A stretch of 64,000 nucleotides of DNA, taken from the NCBI GenBank assembly GCA_900109895.1, contig FOBR01000027.1, positions 1 through 64,000 on the forward strand. Reading direction: 5' to 3'. The notes under the pieces were generated by a model that was not told the origin of the DNA, did no database searches, and saw only the letters and a list, made by a program, of their open reading frames with translations. A program made the position numbers and the translations under genes. How positions within the stretch are numbered: the stretch's first letter is position 1; every line of letters starts with the position of its first letter. Positions 33,436 through 42,796 of this stretch are shown here, one piece after another. This stretch comes from a bacterium A37T11. GTDB lineage: Bacteria; Bacteroidota; Bacteroidia; Sphingobacteriales; Sphingobacteriaceae.

Positions 33436-34257
33436 ATGGGACCCATTGGTATATTTGATTCCGGATACGGCGGATTGACTGTATTTAAAGAGATTGTTAA
33501 AAAACTTCCCCAATATGATTATATCTATTTGGGCGATAATGCGCGTGTGCCATACGGTACCCGTTCATTTGAAACGGTCTATGAATACACGCTGCAGTGT
33601 GTGGAGCAGCTTTTTAGCTTGGGCTCACATATGGTGGTCCTGGCCTGTAATACAGCGTCGGCAAAGGCACTTCGAAGTATTCAGCAGAATGATCTTCCCA
33701 ACTATACCGATCTACGGAAGGTATTGGGAGTGATCAGGCCAACTGCTGAAATCGTTGGTTCATACAGCCAAAGCAAACAGGTAGGGATATTGGCTACAAA
33801 CGGCACCGTCAAGTCGGAGTCGTATGTGCTTGAAATCCATAAATTCTTTCCAGAGGCCCGGGTATTTCAACAGGCATGCCCCATTTGGGTGCCGCTGGTT
33901 GAGTCCAATGAAATAAATAATGCCGGTACGGAGTATTTTGTAGAGAAATCCATTAAGGCCTTATTGGCCCAGTCAGGCGCGATTGACACCATCATCCTCG
34001 CCTGTACCCATTATCCAATTTTATTACCGCTAATTAAAAAATACACCCCTCCCCATATCCGCATCATTTCGCAAGGCCCGTTGGTGGCCGATAGTTTTGC
34101 TGATTATTTGTACAGGCATCCGGAGGTGGAAGAACTTTGCAGTAAAAATGGGAATAGAAAATTCTACAGCACAGACGATGCTACCAATTTTGAAGAGAAA
34201 GCAGCGATCTTTTATGGAATACCCGTATCTGCCACCCAACTAAAAGTTGATTGTTAA
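33436..34257 (+). CDS. murI: Glutamate racemase
   Basis: MurI makes D-glutamate for peptidoglycan. The 273-residue protein has IGIFDSGYGGLTVF at the N-terminus, the first catalytic Cys71 in VVLACNTASAKAL and the second, Cys191, in IILACTHYPILLPL followed by His193. YLGDNARVPYGTRS is also conserved. The start is chosen from the promoter box, which leaves no leader. It stands between the GH125 and S9 peptidase genes without an obvious functional link. Confidence 0.96.
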   Translation: MGPIGIFDSGYGGLTVFKEIVKKLPQYDYIYLGDNARVPYGTRSFETVYEYTLQCVEQLFSLGSHMVVLACNTASAKALRSIQQNDLPNYTDLRKVLGVIRPTAEIVGSYSQSKQVGILATNGTVKSESYVLEIHKFFPEARVFQQACPIWVPLVESNEINNAGTEYFVEKSIKALLAQSGAIDTIILACTHYPILLPLIKKYTPPHIRIISQGPLVADSFADYLYRHPEVEELCSKNGNRKFYSTDDATNFEEKAAIFYGIPVSATQLKVDC

Positions 34258-34281
34258 TCGCAACATTACTTAAATTCTGTT

Positions 34282-37083
34282 ATGCTCCGTTGTAAAATTA
34301 CTCTGACTATTTTAATGACAAGCTTTCTCAGCCCATCGCTTGCACAGAAAAAACCCCTTGATCACAGTGTATATGACGGCTGGCAAAGTATTGGCCAATC
34401 GGCGATCAGTAAAAATGGACATTTTATTATGTATACTGTAGAGCCACAGCAAGGCAACGGGTACCTGAATGTGACCGACCCTAAAAACCAACTGCTCAAG
34501 AGTGTGCCACGGGGTTACAAGGCAAAATTTGCTGGTGAGACTTATAATAAAATGGTATTTCTGATCAAAGCTCCCTACGACACAGTTCGGCAGGCTCGCA
34601 TAAAAAAGAAAAAACCGAAAGATATGCCATTGGATTCGCTGGGCATACTGAACATGGATAGTTCATTACTTGTTAAAAAAGCCAATGTCAAAAGCTATCA
34701 AGTACCTGAAGATTCTTCTGAATATATGGCATGGTTAAGTTGTGAGCGAGCGAAAGACACTGTGCTCCATGTATACCATTTGGTTACGGGCTGGGACAGT
34801 ACATTTACTCGTGTGGATGATTTTCTCTTTAGTAAAAACGGGCAGTCCCTGCTGTTCACCAAGAAAGCTGCAGAAAAAGATACCCTTGGCCAGGATGCGG
34901 GTGTTTATTTGTTTGATATTAAAAGCAAATTTCTACGGCAAATAAGCCGCGGAAAGGGCACTTACAAGCAATTAGCCTTTGATGAGCTGGGACACCAAAT
35001 AGCTTTTGCTGCGGAAAAGAGACCTGAAAAAGATCTCCAAAAACCCTTTAGCCTCTATTATTATACGACCGGCATGGATACGGCGAAAATTATTTCTGCA
35101 GTTAACAGTACCGGCATGCCTGCAAATTGGCAGGTAAGCGGCGATGGGCAGATTCGCTTTAGCAAGAATGGACAACGGCTTTTTTTTGGTATTGCTCCCA
35201 TTCCGCGGGTAAAAGACACCACCTTGGTTGATTTTGAGCATGCAAAATTGGATATCTGGACCTGGCAGGACGATTACTTGCAACCCCAACAACTAGCCCG
35301 TCTTAAAAAAGATCCTAGCAAAAGTTACTTAAGCGTTATTAACCTTCGTCAGAGTTTTATAACGGTTCCTTTGGCGGATGAGTCGCTGCCTGATACTCGC
35401 CTCACAATGGATGCCAATAATGAATATGTTTTGGGGATGACAGACGTAGGCCATCGAATAGAAGGGCAATGGTTAGGTAATACTTACCAGGATATTTACT
35501 GCATTTCAAGCTACACCGGCAAGCGCATAAAAGTGGCAGAACACGTTCGCGGAACTGTAAGTTTGTCGCCCGCAGGAAATTTCATTCTGTGGTTCAACGA
35601 GCCTGACAGCAGCATATATAGTTACCAGATTGCCCGCGGTAAGACAGTTAAACTGAACCATGACCTGCCTGTAAGTTTCTTTGATGAAGATAACGATGTG
35701 CCTGACCTACCCTTTGCTTACGGGGTTGCGGGATGGAATAAAACCGAAGATCGGGTTTATATTTATGATAAGTACGATATATGGGCGTTTAACCCAATGG
35801 GGCCTGAAAGATCATTAATTAGCAACGGTGCAGGGAGAAGCCAGCAGCTCACCTTCCGGTTTGAGCTTCCGGAAGTCAATAACGCAGAAAATGGCAGGCA
35901 GCAGTTAGCATTATGGATTGACGAAGAAAAGCCGATTTTGTTATCGGCCTTTAATCACCTGACGAAGGAACAAGGCTTCTATGCCCTACCAAAAAAGAAG
36001 AAGAGCTGGCTTTCAATCAAATCAGGTAAAAATCCTGATCCGGAACTTTTAGTGATGGGCCCTTATCATTACTCGCAGGTAAAAGCGCCGTTAAACAGTC
36101 CTTTTTATACCTATACTAAAGAAAATTATCAGCAGACGCCTGACCTATATTTTTCTGCAAATTTTAAGGATGAACAAAAACTAAGCGCAATTAACCCCTG
36201 GCAACAAAATTATAATTGGGGAACCGCTGAACTGGTGAAATGGACAACCCCTAAGGGCCATGCAGCCGAAGGCATATTATATAAGCCCGAAGATTTTGAC
36301 CCTGCAAAAAAATATCCGGTCATTGCTTATTTTTACGAAAAACTAAGCGATGGATTGTACAATTATATTCCACCTGCCCCCACTCCTTCCCGCCTAAATA
36401 TTTCATATTTTGTGAGTAATGGATACTTGGTGCTGGCTCCGGATATTCAGTATGAAACCGGATATCCAGGCAGATCTGCAGAAGAATACGTCAATTCGGG
36501 CATGCAAGAATTAACAAAAAATAGCTGGGTAGACAGTGCACATATGGGCATCCAGGGGCAAAGTTGGGGCGGATATCAAGTGGCGCATCTCATTACGCGT
36601 ACAAATAGGTATGCCGCAGCATGGGCGGGCGCACCGGTGGCCAACATGACCTCCGCTTATGGAGGCATCCGCTGGGAATCGGGGGTGAACCGCCAATTTC
36701 AATATGAGCATACTCAAAGCCGTATCGGGGCAACTCTCTGGGAAAAACCAGAACTGTATATTGAAAACTCACCGCTTTTCCATTTGCCGAATGTAAAAAC
36801 TCCTTTGGTGATCATGAGCAATGACGAGGACGGTGCTGTCCCTTGGTATCAGGGCATTGAGCTTTTTACCGGTTTAAAGCGTTTAGGAAAGCCTGCTTGG
36901 TTGCTTCAATATAATGGAGAGGCTCATAACTTGGTGCAACGGCAAAATAGAAAAGATATCCAGATACGCGAGCAACAATTTTTTGACCATTACCTGAAAG
37001 GTAAACCAGCACCCGTTTGGATGGAAAAAGGTATTCCCGCTACCCTGAAAGGTATTGATTGGGGTTTTGATTTGGCGAAATAA
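34282..37083 (+). CDS. S9-family prolyl-oligopeptidase-type serine peptidase, exported
   Basis: A 933-residue protein with a signal peptide (MLRCKITLTILMTSFLSPSLAQ). The long N-terminal part (to about 640) has repeated strand patterns consistent with a beta-propeller gate. The C-terminal alpha/beta-hydrolase domain holds the nucleophile Ser761 in GQSWGGYQ, an acidic residue around Asp850 (NDEDGAVPW) and His882 (GEAHNL). These form the catalytic triad of S9 peptidases of the DPP/acylaminoacyl-peptidase type. It probably cleaves peptides in the periplasm. Larger than most family members because of the long propeller region. Confidence 0.92.
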   Translation: MLRCKITLTILMTSFLSPSLAQKKPLDHSVYDGWQSIGQSAISKNGHFIMYTVEPQQGNGYLNVTDPKNQLLKSVPRGYKAKFAGETYNKMVFLIKAPYDTVRQARIKKKKPKDMPLDSLGILNMDSSLLVKKANVKSYQVPEDSSEYMAWLSCERAKDTVLHVYHLVTGWDSTFTRVDDFLFSKNGQSLLFTKKAAEKDTLGQDAGVYLFDIKSKFLRQISRGKGTYKQLAFDELGHQIAFAAEKRPEKDLQKPFSLYYYTTGMDTAKIISAVNSTGMPANWQVSGDGQIRFSKNGQRLFFGIAPIPRVKDTTLVDFEHAKLDIWTWQDDYLQPQQLARLKKDPSKSYLSVINLRQSFITVPLADESLPDTRLTMDANNEYVLGMTDVGHRIEGQWLGNTYQDIYCISSYTGKRIKVAEHVRGTVSLSPAGNFILWFNEPDSSIYSYQIARGKTVKLNHDLPVSFFDEDNDVPDLPFAYGVAGWNKTEDRVYIYDKYDIWAFNPMGPERSLISNGAGRSQQLTFRFELPEVNNAENGRQQLALWIDEEKPILLSAFNHLTKEQGFYALPKKKKSWLSIKSGKNPDPELLVMGPYHYSQVKAPLNSPFYTYTKENYQQTPDLYFSANFKDEQKLSAINPWQQNYNWGTAELVKWTTPKGHAAEGILYKPEDFDPAKKYPVIAYFYEKLSDGLYNYIPPAPTPSRLNISYFVSNGYLVLAPDIQYETGYPGRSAEEYVNSGMQELTKNSWVDSAHMGIQGQSWGGYQVAHLITRTNRYAAAWAGAPVANMTSAYGGIRWESGVNRQFQYEHTQSRIGATLWEKPELYIENSPLFHLPNVKTPLVIMSNDEDGAVPWYQGIELFTGLKRLGKPAWLLQYNGEAHNLVQRQNRKDIQIREQQFFDHYLKGKPAPVWMEKGIPATLKGIDWGFDLAK

Positions 37084-37092
37084 GTGAATAGG

Positions 37093-37123
37093 TTTGGTTT
37101 GTTGGATTAATTGTCGATTTTTG
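37093..37123 (+). promoter_or_regulatory. Promoter of the SpmA-SpmB fusion gene
   Basis: TTTG (37093-37096), a 19-base spacer and GATTTTTG (37116-37123), one base off TAnnTTTG at each of its first positions at most, place the start near 37129. This supports ATG 37141 over the in-frame TTG at 37111. Confidence 0.4.
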
Positions 37124-37140
37124 ACGAGAAATCACAAATC

Positions 37141-38373
37141 ATGGCATTAAATTATGTTTGGGTAAGTTTCTTTTTAATCGCCTTTATCGTGGCGTTGGTC
37201 AAACTAATTTTCTTTGGAGATACGGAGGTCTTTCAAAAAATTGTCACGGCCCTGTTTGAAATGGCCCAGACCGGCGCAACCACATCTTTGGGACTTATCG
37301 GAATGATGACCTTTGCGCTGGGCATCATGAAAATTGGGGAGCGCGGGGGGATGATCAATTTATTTGCCAGGGCTGTAGGGCCATTTTTTAATAAATTGTT
37401 TCCTGAAATACCTAAAAACCACCCCGCTTTCGGTTCAATTTTGATGAATTTTTCGGCCAACATGCTGGGGCTTGATAATGCGGCCACACCGCTTGGCCTG
37501 AAAGCCATGAAAGAGCTGCAGGAGCTCAATCCTAACAAAGAGACCGCCAGCAATGCACAGATCATGTTCATTGTGCTGAATGCATCAAGCCTGGCCTTAC
37601 TACCCATCAACATCATGGCCTACCGTCAGGAAGCTGGTGCCAAAGACCCTTCAGATATTTTTATGCCCATTTTATTGGCCACCTTTTTTTCCACATTGGT
37701 TGGGTTAATTATGGTAGCCATTTATCAACGCATCAACTTATTTAACCGGGTAATATTGGCCTATATAGGTGGGCTCACCCTGATTATCGGCTGTCTGTTG
37801 GCCTATTTTTCTTCATTGCCTCAGGCAGAAATTGCTGCTATTTCCAAAGTTTCCGGGAATCTTATTTTATTCGGTCTTTTTGTGTCGTTTATCGCCCTAG
37901 CCCTTTTTAAAAAAATCAATGTATATGACGCCTTTATCGATGGTGCTAAGGAAGGTTTTGACGTAGCGGTCAAGATTATTCCCTATCTGGTAGGTATTTT
38001 GGTAGCCGTAGGGGTGTTTAGGGCTTCAGGCACGCTGGATTATTTAGTTCAAGGCATTAGTCACCTGGTGGCCTGGATGGGTTTTGACACTCGTTTTGTA
38101 GAAGCCTTACCTGTTGCTTTTATGAAACCACTTAGCGGCAGCGGTGCCCGGGGCTTGATGGTTGAACTAATGAATGCCCGCGGTGCTGACGATTTTGCTT
38201 CCCGCGTGGCATGCGTAATACAGGGATCCACCGAAACCACTTTTTATGTTTTGGCTGTTTACTTTGGATCAGTGGCCATCAAAAAAACGAGGCACGCGCT
38301 TCCTTGTGCGCTGATCTCAGAACTTGCCGGCGTCATAGCGGCCATTATTATAGCATACATATTTTTTGGCTAG
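37141..38373 (+). CDS. SpmA-SpmB fused nucleoside-recognition-domain membrane protein
   Basis: The 410-residue protein has two nucleoside-recognition (Gate) domains in tandem. The first half resembles spore maturation protein A (ALGIMKIGERGGMINLFARAVGPFFNKLFPE, motif near 60-90, and MNFSANMLGLDNAATPLGLKAM). The second half resembles SpmB (GAKEGFDVAVKIIPYLVGILVAVG and PLSGSGARGLMVELM, then QGSTETTFYVLAVYFG). It has about eight to ten membrane helices. Non-sporulating Bacteroidota carry this fused form, so the role is not sporulation; transport of a small molecule is likely but unproven. Confidence 0.9.
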   Translation: MALNYVWVSFFLIAFIVALVKLIFFGDTEVFQKIVTALFEMAQTGATTSLGLIGMMTFALGIMKIGERGGMINLFARAVGPFFNKLFPEIPKNHPAFGSILMNFSANMLGLDNAATPLGLKAMKELQELNPNKETASNAQIMFIVLNASSLALLPINIMAYRQEAGAKDPSDIFMPILLATFFSTLVGLIMVAIYQRINLFNRVILAYIGGLTLIIGCLLAYFSSLPQAEIAAISKVSGNLILFGLFVSFIALALFKKINVYDAFIDGAKEGFDVAVKIIPYLVGILVAVGVFRASGTLDYLVQGISHLVAWMGFDTRFVEALPVAFMKPLSGSGARGLMVELMNARGADDFASRVACVIQGSTETTFYVLAVYFGSVAIKKTRHALPCALISELAGVIAAIIIAYIFFG

Positions 38374-38412
38374 CTTTCAGCGTTAAAAAAGAGTAATAAT
38401 TATGTTTATATC

Positions 38413-39945
38413 ATGCAAGAAATAGCCGCCCATAAAATCTTACAACCACTTATTACGGCACAGGATGTAAAAGTGATAAAGGAAGGGCAAACCATTTTTG
38501 AAAATTTAAATTTTAATTGGGTTCCCGGTGAAAATTGGGCCATTGTAGGCAGTTCAAATGCACTTAACAGCCAATTTTTGCAAGTTATGATGGGACGCCT
38601 ACCGGTCAGTCAGGGGCGTATCCATGCTTATTTTGCCACAGATTACCTGGCCATGAATGCCGATGACGGTAAATTTCATAGCTACCGTGATCTCATTGCT
38701 TACGTTTCGCCTCAACATCATTTTAAAAGCAAAAATAACACGCAGGATTTCTATTACCAGCAACGATTTAATAGCAGCGATGTGGGGGAGGCATTAACGG
38801 TATTAGAATACCTAAAGGCAACCGTTATTACCAGGGATAGGTCTTATTGGAATGTTGAGCGGGTACTTGATCTGTTCCAATTAGAAAAGCTGATCGATAA
38901 ATCAATTATCACCCTTTCAAATGGTGAAAGCCGCCGCTTAATGCTGGCAGCTGCACTGCTCCGTAATCCTTCTTTGCTGCTTATGGATAACCCTATGGTT
39001 GGCCTTGACCGGGAAACCAGAGCACAATTTGGTAAAATATTAGCTATAATAGCACAATCAGGGATTTCCATAATGATGGCTACTTCTCCACAAGAGATTC
39101 CTGATATAATGAATCGCGTAGGTATATTGCACGAAAAAACATTTTACGAACAGGTAAACCGATCAACCTTCAATGCCAACAATTTTACTTTTTTAATGGA
39201 GCAACCTGCTGGCACCGATTTGGATCAGACCGTATTTGCCGGTCTGGGTTTAAATAATAAGGTAAGCAGTTTCAGGTATATTATCCAAATGCGCGACGTA
39301 ACTATCAAATATGGCGAAAAGGTAATTTTGAATAAAGTTTCCTGGGAAGTTAAATCCGGTGAATGCTGGGCATTACGCGGACAGAATGGCGCTGGTAAAT
39401 CAACCTTGCTTAGCCTTATTAATGGCGATAATCCGCAAGCATATAGTAACGACATTTCACTATTTGATCGTAAGCGCGGCTCAGGAGAAAGTATTTGGCA
39501 GATTAAAAAAAATATCGGTTTTGTTTCACCAGAGCTTCATCAATTTTTTCCAAAAACTCAATCATGCCTGCAGGTTGTGCTATCCGGACTTTTTGATACT
39601 TCAGGCCTATTCCGCACGGTCACTGAGCATCAGAAAGTGTTGGCATTGCAATGGATGAAGGCTTTTGGTATTGACCATTTGGCCGGAAAAAGACTATCCC
39701 AAGTGCCCTTAAATATGCAGCGCCTTTGCTTGCTGGCACGGGCCCTTATCAAAAACCCAGCTTTATTGATCCTGGATGAGCCTTGCCAAGGCCTGGATCA
39801 CCAGCAGCGCGATTTTTTTAAGGCGATGGTCAGCACAATTTGCCGAACTAGTCACAATACATTAGTTTATGTAAGTCACTATCTGGAAGAAATACCGGAT
39901 GTGGTTGATCATTTCATTACTCTTGAAAAAGGTATTAGGATTTGA
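38413..39945 (+). CDS. Tandem ABC ATPase, ModF/PhrA-like, with asymmetric ATP sites
   Basis: A 510-residue soluble protein with two ABC domains and no membrane segment, as in ModF/PhrA-type proteins. The first domain (about 1-260) has a degraded Walker A (IVGSSNALNS, no Lys), a good signature LSNGESRR, and Walker B LLLMDNPMVGLD with Asn at the catalytic Glu position. The second (about 290-510) has an intact Walker A GQNGAGKST and Walker B LLILDEPCQGLD, but a degraded signature (LSQVPLNMQR). Together they would form one complete ATP site. The next gene begins after four bases. Substrate or partner unknown. Confidence 0.88.
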   Translation: MQEIAAHKILQPLITAQDVKVIKEGQTIFENLNFNWVPGENWAIVGSSNALNSQFLQVMMGRLPVSQGRIHAYFATDYLAMNADDGKFHSYRDLIAYVSPQHHFKSKNNTQDFYYQQRFNSSDVGEALTVLEYLKATVITRDRSYWNVERVLDLFQLEKLIDKSIITLSNGESRRLMLAAALLRNPSLLLMDNPMVGLDRETRAQFGKILAIIAQSGISIMMATSPQEIPDIMNRVGILHEKTFYEQVNRSTFNANNFTFLMEQPAGTDLDQTVFAGLGLNNKVSSFRYIIQMRDVTIKYGEKVILNKVSWEVKSGECWALRGQNGAGKSTLLSLINGDNPQAYSNDISLFDRKRGSGESIWQIKKNIGFVSPELHQFFPKTQSCLQVVLSGLFDTSGLFRTVTEHQKVLALQWMKAFGIDHLAGKRLSQVPLNMQRLCLLARALIKNPALLILDEPCQGLDHQQRDFFKAMVSTICRTSHNTLVYVSHYLEEIPDVVDHFITLEKGIRI

Positions 39946-39949
39946 AAAG

Positions 39950-40702
39950 ATGACTGAAACTGCTTACGTAAAGACGTGGTCTAAAGATGGCTTAACCACC
40001 ATCACTTTTTATCATCCATCACATAACGCTTTGCCTTCTGATATTTTGAGCTCATTGGCAGAAAGCCTTATCAAAACTGGAAATGACCCTGCCTGCAAAC
40101 TTATCTTATTGCAAAGCGCCGGCGACAGCACATTTTGCGCCGGTGCCAACTTTGATGAATTACTGACCATTGCCGATGAGGCCTCCGGAAAAGTTTTTTT
40201 TTCAGGTTTTGCTAAAGTGATCAATGCCATTCGTCAAGTTCCGCAATTCGTTATTGGCCGTGTGCAGGGTAAAGCAGTTGGAGGTGGCGTTGGCTTGGCC
40301 GCGGCCTGTGATTACTGTTTTGCGGTTGAAAATGCAGCGGTTAAACTTAGTGAACTCAGTATTCACCTTGGTCCGTTTGTGATCTCTCCCCCGCTTAAAC
40401 GCAAAATAGGCCTTTCAGCTTTTACAGAACTTAGCCTTAACCCAACCCGATTTTTTGAAGCCCAATGGGCAGAAAAAAAAGGATTATTTAACCAGTTATT
40501 TGAAAATTATCAACTGATGGATGGGGCTATTGGCGATTTCTGTCAACTTCTGCTCGAAAAAAATGCCGGTGCGCTCTTTGCCCTTAAAAAAGATCTTTGG
40601 ATGGGCACGGAGCATTGGGATACCCTGCTTTATGAACAGGCGGCAATTAGCGGGAGATTAGTACTTACCGATGAATGCAAAACCTGTTTGAACAAAAAGT
40701 AA
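39950..40702 (+). CDS. Enoyl-CoA hydratase/isomerase-family protein
   Basis: The 250-residue product starts at ATG 39950, four bases after the ABC gene stop. Crotonase-fold features are the oxyanion-hole segments FCAGANFDEL (about 72-81) and GKAVGGGVGLAAACDY (107-122). The first catalytic Glu of typical hydratases (GGGCEL) is Gly here, while Glu135 (SELS) fits the second. This pattern occurs in isomerase- or methylglutaconyl-type members, so simple enoyl hydration is not assured. It may act in branched-chain amino acid breakdown, which is inference. Confidence 0.85.
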   Translation: MTETAYVKTWSKDGLTTITFYHPSHNALPSDILSSLAESLIKTGNDPACKLILLQSAGDSTFCAGANFDELLTIADEASGKVFFSGFAKVINAIRQVPQFVIGRVQGKAVGGGVGLAAACDYCFAVENAAVKLSELSIHLGPFVISPPLKRKIGLSAFTELSLNPTRFFEAQWAEKKGLFNQLFENYQLMDGAIGDFCQLLLEKNAGALFALKKDLWMGTEHWDTLLYEQAAISGRLVLTDECKTCLNKK

Positions 40703-40775
40703 TTTTCATCAGTTTTTCGTCATTTTGACTTATTTGCGTATTTGGTCAATAAATATTTTGTTGTTTTGTACCCGA

Positions 40776-41354
40776 ATGAACGTTCAATTAGAAAGTTTAA
40801 CAGAAAAAAAGAAGGCAATCTTTGAAAGCACTCTTGAATTGATCCAAGAATTTGGCTTTCACGGAACGCCAATGAGTGAAATTGCTAATCGGGCCAACGT
40901 AGCTGCCGGCACGATTTACCATTATTTTTCATCAAAGGATGATTTAATCCTGGAACTATTTAAATATGTTAAAACAAACGATCAGGAAGCAACGTTTAAA
41001 CAAGAAGATTTAACTAAATCCTTTGGAGAACGTTTTAGGATAATTTGGATCAGGTCTTGCAAATTTTATATGGAGCATCCCGAATATTTAAGCTTTATGG
41101 AACAGTTCTATTGCTCACCTTATTTAAAAAAAATAAAAAATGATAATTTGCGGGATCAGCATGATTTTAAGGAGTTAATCAGTTTAGGTGCCGAAAAAGG
41201 GTATATTAAAAAGCTAGACGTACAAATTATTGCATCTGTTTTTTGGGGTAGCATCACTGCAACCGCTAAAAGACACCATCATGGACATCATCACATCAAT
41301 GAAGAAAACCTTTCTGATCTTTCCGGTATAATCTGGGACGGACTCAGAATTTAA
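40776..41354 (+). CDS. TetR/AcrR-family transcriptional regulator
   Basis: ATG 40776 gives 192 residues. The N-terminal TetR helix-turn-helix spans about 8-55 (IFESTLELIQEFGFHGTPMSEIANRANVAAGTIYHYFSSKDDLI, with the recognition helix ending GTIYHYF). The C-terminal ligand domain has a His-rich stretch near its end (RHHHGHHH), which might bind metal. It heads the TolC-adaptor-RND operon 45 bp downstream and is probably its ligand-responsive repressor. Confidence 0.93.
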   Translation: MNVQLESLTEKKKAIFESTLELIQEFGFHGTPMSEIANRANVAAGTIYHYFSSKDDLILELFKYVKTNDQEATFKQEDLTKSFGERFRIIWIRSCKFYMEHPEYLSFMEQFYCSPYLKKIKNDNLRDQHDFKELISLGAEKGYIKKLDVQIIASVFWGSITATAKRHHHGHHHINEENLSDLSGIIWDGLRI

Positions 41355-41399
41355 TTAAATATGCCGCACATCTCATAATTATATATGTTTATAAAGGAT

Positions 41400-42743
41400 A
41401 TGAAACCCCTCTTTTTTTTAATAATTGTATTGTTTGCCGCCCCATGGCTGTATGCCCAGACTCCGGTAAACCAACAGGCCTCTATTCCGGCCAGCCCCAC
41501 CTTGCAGGATTTTGTAAATTATGCGCTTGCAAATCATGCCAATGTGCAGCAGGCACTGATTGATGAGGAAATTGGTGAACGTGACATTGCAGCTGCCCTA
41601 TCCGGTTGGTTCCCTCAGATTTCTGCTAATGGAAACTATAATTATAATGTAAAGACGCCAACCACGGTTTTTGGAGATCAAGTGATTTCACTGGGTCAAA
41701 AGCACAGTACCAATGTTACTTTTCAGGCAGACCAAAAGATCCTGGATCCATCCCTTTTACAAGCATCCAAAGCTGCCAAATATGTTAGACAGCAAAATGC
41801 ACAGAACACTCAAAACTGGCGTATTAATACCGTAGTCTCGGTTAGTAAAGCCTATTATGATGTGTTGTCTTCCGAGGAACAACTCAATATTATCAAGGAA
41901 AACATTGCACGAATACAAAAGCAATTAAGTGATGCTAAAGCGCGCTACCAGACCGGCATTGTTGATAATACGGATTTTAAGAGAGCCCAGATTACACTAA
42001 GCAATTCTCAAGCTGATTTAAAAAGAACTCAAGAAGAGCTAAAATATAAATATGCTTACTTAAAAGAACTGATTGGACTTAATGGCGAAGTGGGTTTTAA
42101 AGTTTCCTTTGATAACAACAATATGGAAAGTGAGATTGCTTTGGATACAATGCAACAAATAAATTATGAAAGCCGTATTGAATATCAACAATTGCTGACC
42201 CAAAGGAAATTACAGCAAATAAATACACAGTATAATAAGTGGACGTTTTTACCCACCCTATCTGCTTTCTATAACTATGCGCTGGACTATCGGAATAATG
42301 CTTTTAAAAACATGTTTGACCGTGACTATCCAAGTTCAGTCGCAGGACTCACGCTAAGTTTACCTATTTTTCAAGGGACTAAACGTCTCCAGGAAATTCG
42401 GAAATCCAAATTGCAGGAGCAACGTGTGGATTGGGACATCGTAAATTTGAAAAACCAGATCAATACCCAGTACCAAAGTGCTATGGCAACGTATAAATCC
42501 AACCTGAATGATTGGAAGACCGCCAAGCAAAACGTGGAGCTGTCAAAGGAAGTATATGGAACTATCAAATTACAATATGACGAAGGCATTAAGACCTATC
42601 TTGACCTGATGACGGCCGAGACAGACCTACGTACAACGCAGATTAACTATTTAAATGCACTTTATGCTGTTCTTTCGGCCAAGATGGATGTAGAACAGGC
42701 TTTGGGGACGGTCTATATTAATGATACCCCTAATCTACGCTAA
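41400..42743 (+). CDS. TolC-family outer-membrane efflux protein
   Basis: From ATG 41400 the product has 447 residues with a signal peptide ending YAQ; ATG 41385 would add five residues. It has the duplicated OEP pattern of long coiled-coil helices (about 120-210 and 330-420), including AKARYQTGIVDNTDFKRAQITL and LQYDEGIKTYLDLMTAETDLRTTQ, typical of TolC trimers. It is the first structural gene of the tripartite pump and supplies its outer-membrane channel. Confidence 0.95.
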   Translation: MKPLFFLIIVLFAAPWLYAQTPVNQQASIPASPTLQDFVNYALANHANVQQALIDEEIGERDIAAALSGWFPQISANGNYNYNVKTPTTVFGDQVISLGQKHSTNVTFQADQKILDPSLLQASKAAKYVRQQNAQNTQNWRINTVVSVSKAYYDVLSSEEQLNIIKENIARIQKQLSDAKARYQTGIVDNTDFKRAQITLSNSQADLKRTQEELKYKYAYLKELIGLNGEVGFKVSFDNNNMESEIALDTMQQINYESRIEYQQLLTQRKLQQINTQYNKWTFLPTLSAFYNYALDYRNNAFKNMFDRDYPSSVAGLTLSLPIFQGTKRLQEIRKSKLQEQRVDWDIVNLKNQINTQYQSAMATYKSNLNDWKTAKQNVELSKEVYGTIKLQYDEGIKTYLDLMTAETDLRTTQINYLNALYAVLSAKMDVEQALGTVYINDTPNLR

Positions 42744-42796
42744 AAACATATTATATTATAAATTTAACAAGAAAAAGCAATAATAATAACAAGGAT

